From: Apium graveolens
Lineage: Eukaryota > Streptophyta > Magnoliopsida > Apiales > Apiaceae
Direction of reading: 5' to 3'
DNA: 64,000 nt
NCBI RefSeq assembly: GCF_009905375.1
Contig: NC_133656.1
Span: 232,491,111-232,555,110, forward strand
Positions 12,111 to 23,999 of this stretch are shown piece after piece. Numbering within the stretch: the first letter of the stretch is position 1; each line of letters starts with the position of its first letter. A program made the translations under genes and the position numbers. Below the pieces are notes generated by a model. That model searched no databases. It was not told the origin of the DNA and worked only from the letters and a program-made list of their open reading frames with translations.

Positions 12111-15100
12111 ATGCCTTCTCTAGCAATCGCCGATAACATGTCACCGGAGATGCTAAAAAAAGATAAAAAGAAAAAGATAAAAGAAGAGATGGAGATTGAC
12201 TCACCAATTGATAACAAGAGCTCAAAAAAAGAGAAGAAGAGCGAGGAGAAGAGTAAGAAGAAGGAGAAGAAGAGGAAGGTGAGTGAGGAGGATGAGGAGA
12301 GGAGCGATACGAGCTCGGAGCGAGGCGAGGCGGTTAATTTGAAGAAGAAGAAAGCGAAGAAAGTGAAATTGGAGAGCGAGGTTGAGGAGGAAGAGGTGAA
12401 GGAGGAGAATCCGAATGCGGTGTCGAATTTTAGGATTTCGGAGCCGTTGAGGGAGAAATTGAGGGAGAAGGGGATTGAGGCGTTGTTTCCGATTCAGGCG
12501 ATGACGTTTGATATTATACTTGATGGTACTGATTTGGTTGGGAGAGCTAGGACTGGTCAGGTAATTTTTAGTTTTTTTCGATATATTTGTTAATATGTAC
12601 GGTTTATTATGCGAGTTTTAATATTTATGGTTTGGAATGGTTTTGTGATGGAAATTTGGGACAAATTTTAGGTTTGGTTAGTGAATCACTAGACAATGAC
12701 GTAATGTTGGCTGTAGTAGGGCGTTGTATGGAATGTTTGATTTGTTTTGCGGAGATTGAAATGTGTAGGGGAAAAGTAGAAATGTTGTGAATTTGAATGA
12801 AATGTCAGCACACGAAATTGAAGGACAAGTTGAAGTTTAACTGTTTGCTCTCTCCTTAAATATTGGCTTACAAAAGTTTAACTTTATGACTGTAATAGGC
12901 TAATACCCAACCTCTTTTACACTTTTGGTAAGTTCCAGACTATTGCACTAGTTGATGTGCTGTTTTGCACCAATTTCTTAGTTTGGCAGTGTTTGAGTGA
13001 AGAATTTGTTAGGTTGTTATCTGCTATGTTGTCATGGATACACCAGGATTTTTGTGGGTTTCTAATAAAGTTTCAAGGAATATGATGTTTTTGAGAAACA
13101 GTCTTCCAGAACTCTAATTTTAGGGTTCATTAAGAAAATATGGGGGGAGTACAATAAACCTAATTAAAGTTCAAGGATGTGCAACAGAAGAAGGATTTAT
13201 GTTATATATGTACTAGATGACCATACAAACATTACTTGGTCAATGAATTGAATAATTGTGCGAGTTCTGTTTTTGCTTAAATTGGTCTTTTACTACTTAT
13301 GCTGAAATGGCCATATGGCTTTTGTGCTTTCTAAATGTTCAGGGTAAAACCTTGGCATTCGTGTTGCCCATATTGGAGTCCTTAACAAATGGAGCCTTAA
13401 AGGCATCTCGAAAGACTGGTTATGGGAGGTCTCCAAGTGTTATTGTGTTATTACCTACCAGGGAGTTGGCAACGCAGGTATTACGCATGAATACCATTCT
13501 ACATGTCTTTTACTTAAACGTATTGTAACTCACATTCCCGACTGTAATTTGTTACTTACCCTTCTATTTTCTGGTAGGTGGCTGCCGATTTTGAAGTCTA
13601 TGGTGGGTCTTTAGGGTTGAACTCGGTCTGTTTATATGGGGGAGCCCCCTATAACTCTCAGCAAATTCAGCTGAAGAGAGGGGTTGATATAGTTGTGGGA
13701 ACACCCGGTCGTATAAAGGTACTTTTTTTTTAAAATTTGTGAGAGCCCTATTAGCAGTACATGGAAATTTCACTGGTCAAATAGGTATATTTAATAGGAC
13801 GTCGTGCTTTTGATACTTATTTTCTTCTGTCAATATTGTTATGTGTAGGATCACATTGAAAGAGGCAATGTTGATTTTAGTTCGTTGAAGTTTCGTGTCC
13901 TCGATGAAGCTGATGAAATGCTAAGGATGGGTTTTGTTGAAGATGTGGAATATATTCTAGGTAATGAGAGAATCTTGTGCAAAGTGTTTGGCTGCTGTTA
14001 TCTATATTTGTGACTTTATATATTTTGAGCTATGGTTTCGATGCTCTGCTCCATGGTAGATGCAAGCTGTGATGACATTGTCTTAAGTTGCAATGAAATG
14101 TTGCACAGTGTTATTAACTCTTCTTAAAACCATTTAGGTAAAGTTGAAGACACAAAGCAAGTCCAAACACTTTTATTCAGCGCAACATTGCCAGTTTGGG
14201 TGAAGCAGGTGAAGTTTTAAATTGGTCAACGTATTTGAATATATTTTAGCCACGCATGTGTAGATATTCTTATTTATTTATTCATTAAACTGATATTTCC
14301 TCTCGGGGCCTCGTTAAACTTAGATCTGACATTGTCCTTGTTTTGATGTTAGATCGCAACAAAGTTTTTAAAGCCAGATAAGAAAACTGCAGATCTTGTT
14401 GGTAATGAAAAAATGAAGGCTAGTGCAAGTGTCAGACATATTGTTATCCCCTGCTCTAGTTCAGCCAGAGCACAGCTTATTCCAGATATTATTCGCTGTT
14501 ATAGCAGGTTTAATTATTAGACAATGGAACTTGTTCACGAATCATGATATATCTCCCATCTGCTTATCACCTGTTATATTATATTTCAGTGGGGGCCGTA
14601 CAATAGTTTTCACGGAGACTAAAGACGATGCTTCTCAGCTAGCTGGCATATTGCCTGGAGCACGTGCCTTGCACGGGGACATTCAACAGGCCACACGCGA
14701 GGTACAATGTAAATAAAGTGCCAAGGTTGTCTTCGCACATTTTTCTTTATATCTATTGTGGGGTCTGTTATTGATTTTTCTGTTCATTGTGCAAATAAGC
14801 TTTTTGTCATTCTGCCTTGAACCACAAAGAATTTATCCGTCAAATATAAAACTTGCACTTCTTTCCCGCAACTCAAACTTCCCATTCTCCTACCTCCTGT
14901 TCTAATTCCCACAAAGCTAGAATCCTACCTAAATCGAAATGCACTTGCATTTTTTTAAATTCTATATCCATGATAGGTATGTAATGTTATCGGTATACAG
15001 GATCCTAATAAACAATACACATTTGACTAATTTCTTACAAATTAAATCTTTTTATAGTTTAAAACAACATAATATGTTAGTTTATCACAATGAAAAAAGA

Positions 15101-18100
15101 CATATACACATGTATAATTTTTTAAAATGCTTGGATGAGACATGAGGATATTGTCAAGATCCAGCATGATTAGATTTTAGATGTCGATGGAGTATGTGAT
15201 GCAAGGGGGAGCAACCTCTAATTTGTATGTCATCAGGGAACTGAAGAAGCCATCACTATTCTTCGTAACGTGTCTCAATATTTAAAAATATTTGAAAATT
15301 GGTTCTCAGGCTGACTGATTAATATGTAATAATCACCTTAACTAGTTTCATGGTTTAAAAATTTACGGCTGAGGTTTTAGGTTTTGGAGTTCAAGTTTAA
15401 TTTATGTATCTGGGTTTTGAACCTGATGAGATATGTTTTAGTTTTAGTTGTATTACATCCAACATTTTTTACTATTAAACATTTGTGAGAGTTGTCTTGA
15501 TCACCACCTGTATAATTAGCATGAACATTATGTTAATTTTTTCTCCAAATTATGCATTATTCTGTCAGGTTACACTTAAGGGATTCAGATCAGGAAAATT
15601 TTTGGCGTTGGTGGCCACCAATGTGGCAGCACGAGGACTAGATATTAACGATGTTCAGTTGATCATTCAGGTTTGTAATCTTTGTCTGTGTGCTATACTG
15701 CTATGTTACTCGAACCCGGCTAGAATTGTCCAACATGGATACGTGTCCAAGTGTCGGACTTGGAAATACTTTGGAAATTGTACATGTTTTTGGCCTACAA
15801 TAAGTGTTCAAGTACAAGTGTTGAGTAGGGCCGTCAAACGGATAATTCAGATACGAATCTGCCTATATTTGTATCCGGATCCGAATCCGAAAATCCGTAT
15901 CCGTATCCGTATCCGAATCCGGAAATTTTTAAAGGATATAATCCGAATCCGGATCCGACGAATACTATTAGGATACAGATAATATCCGGATCCGAATCCG
16001 ATTTTCAATCAGATTTTTTTATTTTATATTAAGAATTGAAAAAAAATTAAAAAATGTAGTAAAAAATTAAAAATTTCTTTTTAGAAATTAAAATAAGAGT
16101 TAAAGTGATTTAATCATATTATATTTTTTCAAAAACATAATTTTATTTATCTTTTCGATATAATTGTTATCTTTAAATTGTTGAACTCAAATGATTTTTT
16201 TAATATGTACATAAAATTTGTAAAAACATAATATTTAATATATATATGTATATATACACATCACACACTATAATTTTAATATAACAAATTTAAAATTATT
16301 TAAAATATTTAAATATAATATATATTTATTCGGCTTCGGATATTATCTGATACGAATATGCCTATATCCGTATTCGTATCCGCAATCGTCGGATTCGAAT
16401 ACGAATAATATCCGCTTTGTTTCGGATACAGATGCGGATTTTTCGGACGAATATCGGATTTTTCGAATTTTTTTGACAGCCCTAGTGTTGAGTGTCCAAG
16501 TAAAGTGAAGAGTCCGAGAAGCATATCATGTGTGTGTGTGTGTGTTTGTCAATCTGCTATCAATGTTATGACTTATTGTTTACATCTGTGCTCTAGTGTG
16601 AACCACCGCGTGATGTAGAAGCATATATCCACCGATCTGGACGGACGGGTAGAGCAGGTGAATCTTTGATACTTAATATGAAAAGTATGTTGCTTTCAGT
16701 GTCCAAATCTTTCTGTTTCACATTTTTGGGTTTTGTTGTATGCAGGGAAAACGGGTATTGCTGTTATGCTTTATGATCCAAGGAGGTCAAACTTTTCCAG
16801 GATAGAAAGAGAATCTGGTGTAAAGTTCGAGCACATGGCTGCTCCCCAGCCAACTGATATTGCTACGGCTGCTGGTTTAGAAGCTGTAGAAGCAATTAAT
16901 GAAATTTCTGATAGGTATACATATTTGTTTCCACAAGTGATCTAGTCTTTTCATATGCTTTTACAACATAAAATATTTACACACCAAGATCTGCAGTGTA
17001 ATTCCGGTCTTTAAGTCTGCTGCGGAGGAGCTAATGAGTACATCTGGTCTGACACCAGTAGAACTGCTGGCAAAGGCGCTTGCCAAAACCACTGTGAGTT
17101 CTGTTTGTTTTAGTATCCAAACCCAGAATTTTATATCGGGATATGACATTAATAGCTGTTCTGCTTGTTTTTATAGGGTTATACTGAGATTAAGAGCAGG
17201 TCGCTTCTTACTTCTATGGAAAACTTCTCCACAGTACTTCTAGAGGCTGGAAGGCCTATTTACACACCATCGTGAGTGTCTTTGTGCATCTCAATTACAC
17301 TTCTCATTCCTATTCATGCTGTTTTGGTACAAAACATTATTAATGAGAATGTGCCAAAGTCAATGCTATTGGCTCTGATGCCCTGATGGATCTTTGTGCT
17401 TTTATTTTATGTTGATACATCTTAGACGTTGTTGGAGGAGTATACTTTTGGAAAACAGCCAGTATTGCGCTCTCTTAATAATTTGACATTCTAACCGTCG
17501 TTTTCGCTTTTTTGATGCTCCAGTGTTGCTTTTAGTATCTTGCGGCAGTTCTTACCTGAACAGAAAGTTGAGACTGTCAAGGGTCTTGCTCTTACAGCCG
17601 ATGGGAGGGGAGCTGTATTTGACGTGTCTGCAGCAGATTTGGACACATTTCTTGCTGGTACTACTGCATTAAAATTTTCTAGTTTTTTTTGGAAATAATT
17701 TTTTCAGTTAAACCAGGTAATTTTAGGGATGGTTACTTGCGTACTTCATTATAAAGCAAGTACCCTTCCTTGAATTCTCGTCACACCTTTTAATCTTGCA
17801 GCAGACATATTCCCTTTGAATAGATGGAACTTCAAAGCTATTACGATTGTATCATCTACATGTTTCTTTTTATTTTTTTATTCGAAATAATTTTTTTGTG
17901 GGTTGTAGGTCAGGAAAATGCAACTGGTGTTAGTCTGACGGTGGTGAAAGAACTGCCGGAGTTGCAAGAGAAGGATCAGTCTCAAAGGGGAAGATTTGGA
18001 GGGGGACGTGGTTTTGGTGGAGGTAGATTCTCTGGAGGAAGAGGCGGTGGATATAGAAATGACAGATTTTCACGTGGGAGAGGTGGTGGTAGAAACAACA

Positions 18101-18108
18101 GATGGTGA
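12111..18108 (+). CDS. RH7: DEAD-box ATP-dependent RNA helicase RH7 (nucleolar)
   Basis: ATP-dependent RNA helicase of the DDX21/RH7 type, expected in the nucleolus in rRNA processing. Exons: 12111-12560, 13343-13477, 13578-13718, 13849-13960, 14138-14208, 14353-14507, 14590-14701, 15569-15670, 16597-16657, 16746-16914, 16997-17093, 17177-17271, 17524-17657, 17909-18108. All introns are GT-AG and the lengths keep frame, giving 677 aa. Residues 1-115 are Lys/Glu-rich. The Q motif is followed by ARTGQGKT (about 145-152, split by intron 1), PTRELA (about 188), DEAD (261-264), SAT (294-296), ARGLD (413-417) and HRSGRTGR (438-445). A GUCT-type domain follows, then a Gly/Arg-rich RGG tail. The ATG at 12111 gives MPSL, as in Arabidopsis RH7; an upstream in-frame ATG at 12087 would add eight residues. 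Introns 7 and 8 are long, and intron 8 holds a hAT-type element. Confidence 0.95.
15826..16484. mobile_element. Non-autonomous hAT-type element in RH7 intron 8, ATCCG repeats
   Basis: The left end TAGGGCCGTCAAA and right end TTTGACAGCCCTA are inverted repeats. The flanks are a perfect 8-bp duplication, GTGTTGAG (15818-15825 and 16485-16492). Each end carries many copies of ATCCG/ATCCGAATCCG-type motifs in opposite orientation around a 300-bp AT-rich middle. It lies inside intron 8 of RH7 and leaves both splice sites untouched. Confidence 0.9.
16527..16549. repeat. TG microsatellite
   Basis: About nine TG dinucleotides in RH7 intron 8, just upstream of exon 9. Confidence 0.85.
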
Positions 18109-18525
18109 AGTGTCGGTCTGTTGGAGGGAGAGATGGTGTTAGAAACAACAGACTGTTTCTTTTGGACAAACACCTACCACAGCTATGTTATACGGTGATG
18201 CCCTAGGGACATTTCAGTTTTGTGATAATGAAGAAATGTATCATTCATTAACTGTGTAAAAGTATATTTAGAAGCCAGAGTGCTTCTATACAAGACAACT
18301 TTACTATTTTCTTATTAATCTATAATAATAGTTGATTTCGCTAGAATTGCTTTCTTCTATTTTATAGTACCTTGTGTAAGCAGAACTGTAATTGGAATGA
18401 GAAATGACATTTCCTAGTCTTAAATGTACATTTCTTTATTTAATAAATGTACATTATATATTCCATTGAACTGTTTTACGGTAATCAAAAGTTTGTTGTT
18501 TTGTTTCTACTCCATAGCATTTATA

Positions 18526-19789
18526 GGCCTCGTTTGTTTCGTCAACTGTGTAACTTGGAGTTTCCTGGATTAAAAAATAATTACACTGTTTGGTTTAATG
18601 TATTTTAAATTGGATAAAGGAATAAAATATAGGAACTTAGTTACCAAGTTCAAGCATGGTCACCGGTTAGGGCTGCTCATGGGTTAGTGAATCCGTTCAA
18701 ACCAACCCAACCCTTAATTGGACCGACCAAACTGAATCATCCACATCTCTGGGTTAGTTGAGTTAAATTTCCATTGAGCCGATTATATTGGGTTGGTTCA
18801 AATTTTAACTTTTTAAAACACTAACCCAACCCGGTCGAATTGTTAATGCCCAGTGCATTTCCTTCATACATTACTGTCTCCTGGCCCATTTTTCATTTCG
18901 GACACACTTGTTACATTTGCCCATAACTTATTATGGGCTAGGCAATAGACAAATGAAGTAATAACAATAATATATTTTTAATTTGATTGTAATTTTGAAC
19001 TAAACTTTTTATATTGAACTGAACTTGGGTAATATGAAACAGATTATGAGCTGTACCACAATCATCACAATAAGGCGCTTTTATAAACTATTATGTTAAA
19101 CCAATTTAATTGGTTATAATAATTATGGTCATCATATATTTATGCAGAGTAAAAGTAAATTTTGATATGCTGTAAAATTAAGAATTTATATTTCTTGAAT
19201 CAAGACTGTATCTTTAACTTTCCGCTTATTTTTTTGAGAGTTGTGTTTGTCTTTAACTTTACACTTGCGGTATAAAATATCTTTATACTTATTTTAATAT
19301 ACCCATAATAATTTGAAAGATCATTTATTTATTGTATGTGACTTTTTTTTATTATCTACTATTATTCTTATTCAACCCATTGAACCCAACCTTACCCGAC
19401 CCAACCCATCACTCATATAATAGGGTCGGATTTTTTTTTTTTTTTTTTATATTAATGGGTTGAAAATTTTTAAACCCGAACTAAACGGGTTGGGTTACTA
19501 AATTGTCGAAACCGACCCAACCCAACGCATGTGAGCCCTACCCGAAGGTACATAGATAACAAGTACAAAATCATTTTAATACTTATCAAAATTAACTACA
19601 TAATCATTAGTTAGATGATAATAAACCAAACACATACATTTCTAATTACAGTGTAACTTATAGTGTAACTTATAGCAGTAACTTAATTCCAAGAAAATTT
19701 CTAATTACAGTGTAACTTATAGCACTAACTTAATTTTAAGGAAATTCAAGTTCCCATATAATTCTAGAATCGACGAAACAAACGAGGCC
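18526..19789. mobile_element. Tourist-like MITE interrupted by a hAT-type element
   Basis: The ends are GGCCTCGTTTGTTTCGTC and its inverted copy GACGAAACAAACGAGGCC, flanked by ATA on both sides. Subtracting the nested insertion (18668-19540) leaves about 390 bp. Inside both arms are GTAACTT and GGAAATTC-like motifs that recur in the related element at 23514-28337. No coding region. Confidence 0.75.
18668..19540. mobile_element. Non-autonomous hAT-type element nested in a MITE, AACCC repeats
   Basis: The left end TAGGGCTGCTCATGGGTT and the right end AACGCATGTGAGCCCTA are imperfect inverted repeats. Both arms carry AACCCAACCC-type motifs in opposite orientation, with an AT-rich middle. No convincing 8-bp target duplication remains, so either the insertion is old or the edges are off by a few bases. 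Confidence 0.65.
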
Positions 19790-21589
19790 ATAGTTTCCTT
19801 CCGGGAGTTGGTGGATTTTTCTAATAGGTTATAAACAGGAAAAGAAGCCCTTCATGATAACGGGAGCCATTCGTGACATTGAATTGCATTTTATCGGCCA
19901 ATGAGGTTTTAAGGTAAATGTCTAATTTGCTATGGCTAGTCTCCAATGTTGAGGTTTACTTGCAAGGTAAATGTCTAATTTGATATGGCTAGTCTCCAAT
20001 GTTTTGGGAACATATTTTTTTAATTATGCTATCGCTACACTCGATTATTTTCCTGCTTAGACCTTAGTATTTGTAGTTGATATATATGCTCAAGGACCCA
20101 TCAGCATTGTTAACAAATTCTGCTTCGTGACCACTTCTAATTTCCAGAACTTGTTCCTTTCATCCTTTGCGTTACATCCAAGTTCCATTGCGGCTGCAAA
20201 GTAAGCAATCAATGCCTGTTTTTCCTAATTTGTGACCTGTCTCCAATGGCCCCATTCTCGGGCTGAACCAACAAGCTCTAAGCCATCAGCCTCAATTTTG
20301 TTTACATTAAGCAGCTGTTTTCCTATCTTTCATCTACAAATATTGATTCGAATATCCCATAATGCAAAGTTCCACAAAAAGAGAAGACTTCATAAGACCA
20401 ATCAATTTCATTGCCAACGTCAATACGGACAAGAAGAGCACACAAATATATGGAACATAGGCCCAAATTGTTACTTCGAGGAAAAAAGACTCAAAATGTC
20501 ACCTCATAAAGTCATGTAATATTCCGTTTTTTAGTACATACAAAACAGAATATCGTCTTTCCGTTTTATCTCTTATTTCTTTTAATAATGTAGCAACGTG
20601 ACTTCAACTCACGTTTTGTATTTCTTTTATTTTCTGTTTTGTTTTCTTATTTTAAGCTTGTTTTGATGTATTATTTAGGGTTCCGGAAACATCATTTAAT
20701 GTTATATTTTTCAATATTTATATTTATTTAATATTTTTAGAATTTATAAATGATACCATAATTTAACAATTTTTAAAGTTCACCAATTCCCTTTTGGGTT
20801 TTAGAAACATTTAAAAAAAAATTAATAAATGTTACACCGATTTAAGGTTTAGGATTTAGGGCCCTAAACCCTAGAGACTAAACCCTAATTTAATCTAGAC
20901 CCTAAACCCTAGGAACCAAAAATATTAATTTTAAATTAAATAATTATAAAATTTAAGGATGTAACTTAATTTAATAATTTTTTAAATTTTAGTGTTCAAC
21001 AATCCCATTTTGGGTTTTAGAAAATAATTTAAAATATTTTTTATTAATTTATGATTTAATAATTTACGAGATATAGTGTTTTGTTTATTTTTTATTTTTT
21101 TTAAAAAGGTAAAAACGTTACTTTATGTGACGTTTTGCTACAAAACGTTGTTTTATCTAATGTTTTGCCCTATTAAAAAAATCAAAGTGTTAAAACGGTA
21201 CACGAAGTTCCGTTTTGCAATATATATAAAAAAAAATTAAAGTGCTAAAACGACAGACGAAGTTCCGTTTTACCTTTAAAAAAAATAATTCAAAACGGAA
21301 CACGATGTTCCGTTAAGAAGTGAAATATAGGACAATCTTTTTTAAAAATAACAATTTGGACCATTTTCTACGTAAAAGTGACATATATATGTGCCTAATT
21401 TCGGAGAAGTGATACAATGTGTCTGCTTCCTTTTGATAAGAAGGGTAGGGAAAGAGTTGAAACTTGGTGATAAAGAAATGGAAGCTAGTTAATGACATGT
21501 TATAGATTTGGATATCAGTCATCATCTTCATTGTGGTATGTGTTAGAATACATGGAAGCCAAGAAAAAAGTGAAGAAAGGTGATAAAGT
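19790..21589. other. Spacer with small repeats, no supported gene
   Basis: A 53-bp direct duplication lies at about 19909-20014. A minus-strand stretch near 20320-20110 has short runs of open frame without a recognised family. A telomere-like inverted TTTAGGG/CCCTAAA patch sits at 20845-20910. From about 20520 to 21320 there are several dispersed copies of a GTTCCGTTTTG-like motif, including a roughly 55-bp tandem pair at 21184 and 21239. These look like remnants of an unidentified repeat. Confidence 0.5.
19909..20014. repeat. 53-bp direct duplication
   Basis: The unit containing GGTAAATGTCTAATTTG starts at 19913 and again at 19966, with a second shared stretch ATGGCTAGTCTCCAATGTT in each copy. 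The two copies differ by one base in the core and by a few bases at the junction. Confidence 0.85.
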
Positions 21590-23400
21590 ATGGCAGCCGG
21601 GCTTTGGGAGTGGACTCAAGTCTTCGGTTTGGGAGTAGTTGATACCGGGATATGGCCTGAGAGCCAGAGATTCAATGACAGTGGCTTGCCACCTGTTCCA
21701 GATCCCTGGAAGAGTGGAAGGGTACATGTGAAACAGGCTGTGGATTTGATAATACACATTGCAATAGAAAAATTGTCGATACGGGCAAGATCAATGAAAA
21801 AAAGCTGTATAAATCACGACGAGATGAAGACGGACATGGCACACACACAACAGCAACAGTTGCTGGTGCTCCAGTGCGAGGTGTCGATATGAGCAAAGAT
21901 CAATGAAAGAAAGCTGTATAAATCACGACGAGATGAAGACGGACATGGCACACACACAACAGCAACAGTTGCTGGTGCTCCAGTGCGAGGTGATATGAGC
22001 AAAGATCAATGAAAGAAAGCTGTATAAATCACGACGAGATGAAGACGGACATGGCACACACACAACAGCAACAGTTGCTGGTGCTCCAGTGCGAGGTGCG
22101 AACCTATTAGGCTACATTCAGGACACAGCCAGAGCAATGGCTCCTGGTGCAAGAGTAGCAGCATACAAAGTCTGTTGGGATGCTCGATGTCTCATCTCTG
22201 ATGTTATTGCAGCAATTGACCAAGCTGTCACCAATGGAGTAAATGTTCTGTCCATATCTTTAGCCCTTTCAACCTCATCTTATCAAACTGACAGTCTGTC
22301 CATAGCCACTTTTGGGGCTTTGGAGAAAGGAGTATTTATTTCTTTGGAGAAATAGTGGGCCTACTCCAGATTGTCTAGTAAATGTATCACCATGGCTTAC
22401 TACAGTTGAAGCCAGCACAATGGATAGAGAATTCCCATCTACTGTAAAGCTTGGGAGTGGTCTAAAACTAACAGGAGATTCACTTTACAAAGGCCAGAAG
22501 AAGCTGTCATCGAGAAAACAGTACCCACTGGTGTACCTGGGAAGTAATTTCCAGCATCCAGGATCCGAGTTCATTGTGTTCGTAGGACACCTTAAATTCA
22601 AAAGTTGTTTAAGGCAAGATAGTGATATGCAACCGAGGTATTACAAATCGAGTTGAAATAGGCCAAGTGGTGAAAAATGCTGGCGGGGTTGGAATGATCT
22701 TAGCCAACACTGCTGAGAATGGAGAAGAATTGATAGCGGATTGTTACACGCTCCCCGCTGTTGACGTTGGTGACAAGGCAGGGGCAGAAATTAAGCAATA
22801 TGCAATGACTAATTCACATCCTACTGCAACCCTTTCGTTTCGTTTCATGGGACCAGATTAGGAATAAAGCCTTCCCCAGTGGTGACTGCATTTTCAGCAA
22901 GAGGGCCTAATGACCTGAATTTAGAGGTTCTCAAGCCCGAATAGTTGCACCAGGGGTGACCATACTTGCTGCCTGGACTCGTGAAGAGAAGTTAGTCCCT
23001 CAAGCTTGGTAACCGATAAACGAATAGTAGATTTTAATGTCCTATCTGGAACTTCCATGTCCTGCCCACATGTGAGTTGCATTGCTGCATTGATAAAGGC
23101 AAGGCATTCAGACTGGACTGGAGTCCCGCTGCTATAAAATCGACCTTGATGCCTTGATGACTACAGCTTATATCCATGATAACATACGAAAAGCTTTAAA
23201 CACCGGTCCGATATATGATCTCAGATTCTTGTGCACTCAAATAAGCTCTGAAGACATGCTGGTTTTTGCTAGATTCTCCAACAGGACTTGCCAACACAGA
23301 CTAACCGGTCTAGCGGATCACACCAGAAATTATCTTATCTTACAGGGTTACAATCTTAGACAAGAAATTACAAGCAGGACCCCAGTCGAGATAAATCCAT
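21590..23400 (+). pseudogene. Subtilisin-like serine protease pseudogene (SBT1.3-like)
   Basis: Matches to a plant secreted subtilase appear in order but in different frames. The catalytic Asp segment [10 protein letters not shown] is near 21630. The catalytic His segment DGHGTHT is present three times between 21789 and 22098. RVAAYKVCW, the oxyanion-loop NSGP (22350) and GQVVKNAGGVGMILANTA (about 22660) follow. The catalytic Ser segment GTSMSCPH lies near 23050, and a tail with FLCTQ and FSNRTC lies near 23225-23300. Signal peptide and propeptide are absent upstream. Frameshifts, stops and at least one deletion (after 22940) break the frame. Segment choice and the FLCTQ/NRTC tail point to the SBT1.3 branch, by recall only. 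Confidence 0.88.
21789..22098 (+). repeat. Tandem triplication inside the subtilase pseudogene
   Basis: Copies begin with GATCAATGAA at 21789, 21898 and 22004 (units of 109, 106 and about 95 bp). The second and third copies are nearly identical; the period difference comes from loss of TCG. Each copy contains the whole catalytic-His segment. Confidence 0.95.
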
Positions 23401-23713
23401 AGGCCTTGCCTCCTTTCTCTTACTATTTTACGGTTCAAATATGTTATATAACTTCCCAAACTTACTAATAACAATACGAGATATATGAAGAGCCTTTGTG
23501 CTTATCTTATACGGGCCTCGTTTGTTTCGATGTAACCGGATTACGTAACTTAAAATTCCTTCAATTTAAAATGAGTTACAATGTTTAGTTTGTTGTATTT
23601 TAAAATGGATAAGATGATTTTTGTAGTTACCACAAAATAGGGGTAGTTACTTAGCAAGCTCCACCATGGTCACCACAAGTTACATAGCTATTTAATATAA
23701 AAATATTAATTAC

Positions 23714-23932
23714 TGTAAGTTATATTTAGAAGAAACACAGATATTTTATTAACTGATGAACAAATTACAATATTTAAACTACAGAGAGAATATAACTTCT
23801 CCTGATAACATGGCTATAACTGCACAAATACATAACTGCTAATATATAATCTGCCTAACTGAATCCTAAAACTATAATAATAGTTTAACACATTATTAAA
23901 TATAATTTCAGTCCTAAAGCATATATTTAACA
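23714..23932 (-). repeat. 3' LTR of copia element 1
   Basis: TG...CA ends (TGTAAGTT...TTTAACA on the plus strand), 219 bp, adjoining the polypurine tract. Confidence 0.95.
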
Positions 23933-23999
23933 CTCCTCCTTGCTTTAGGAGCTGCAAACACCAATCTTTTGCCTTAGAAACTGAAACCTACTCACTGGA

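Noticed and set aside
14939..15145. A separate small gene inside RH7 intron 7.
   Set aside because: The frame is AT-rich, lacks domain features and lies wholly within an intron whose flanking exons join in phase.
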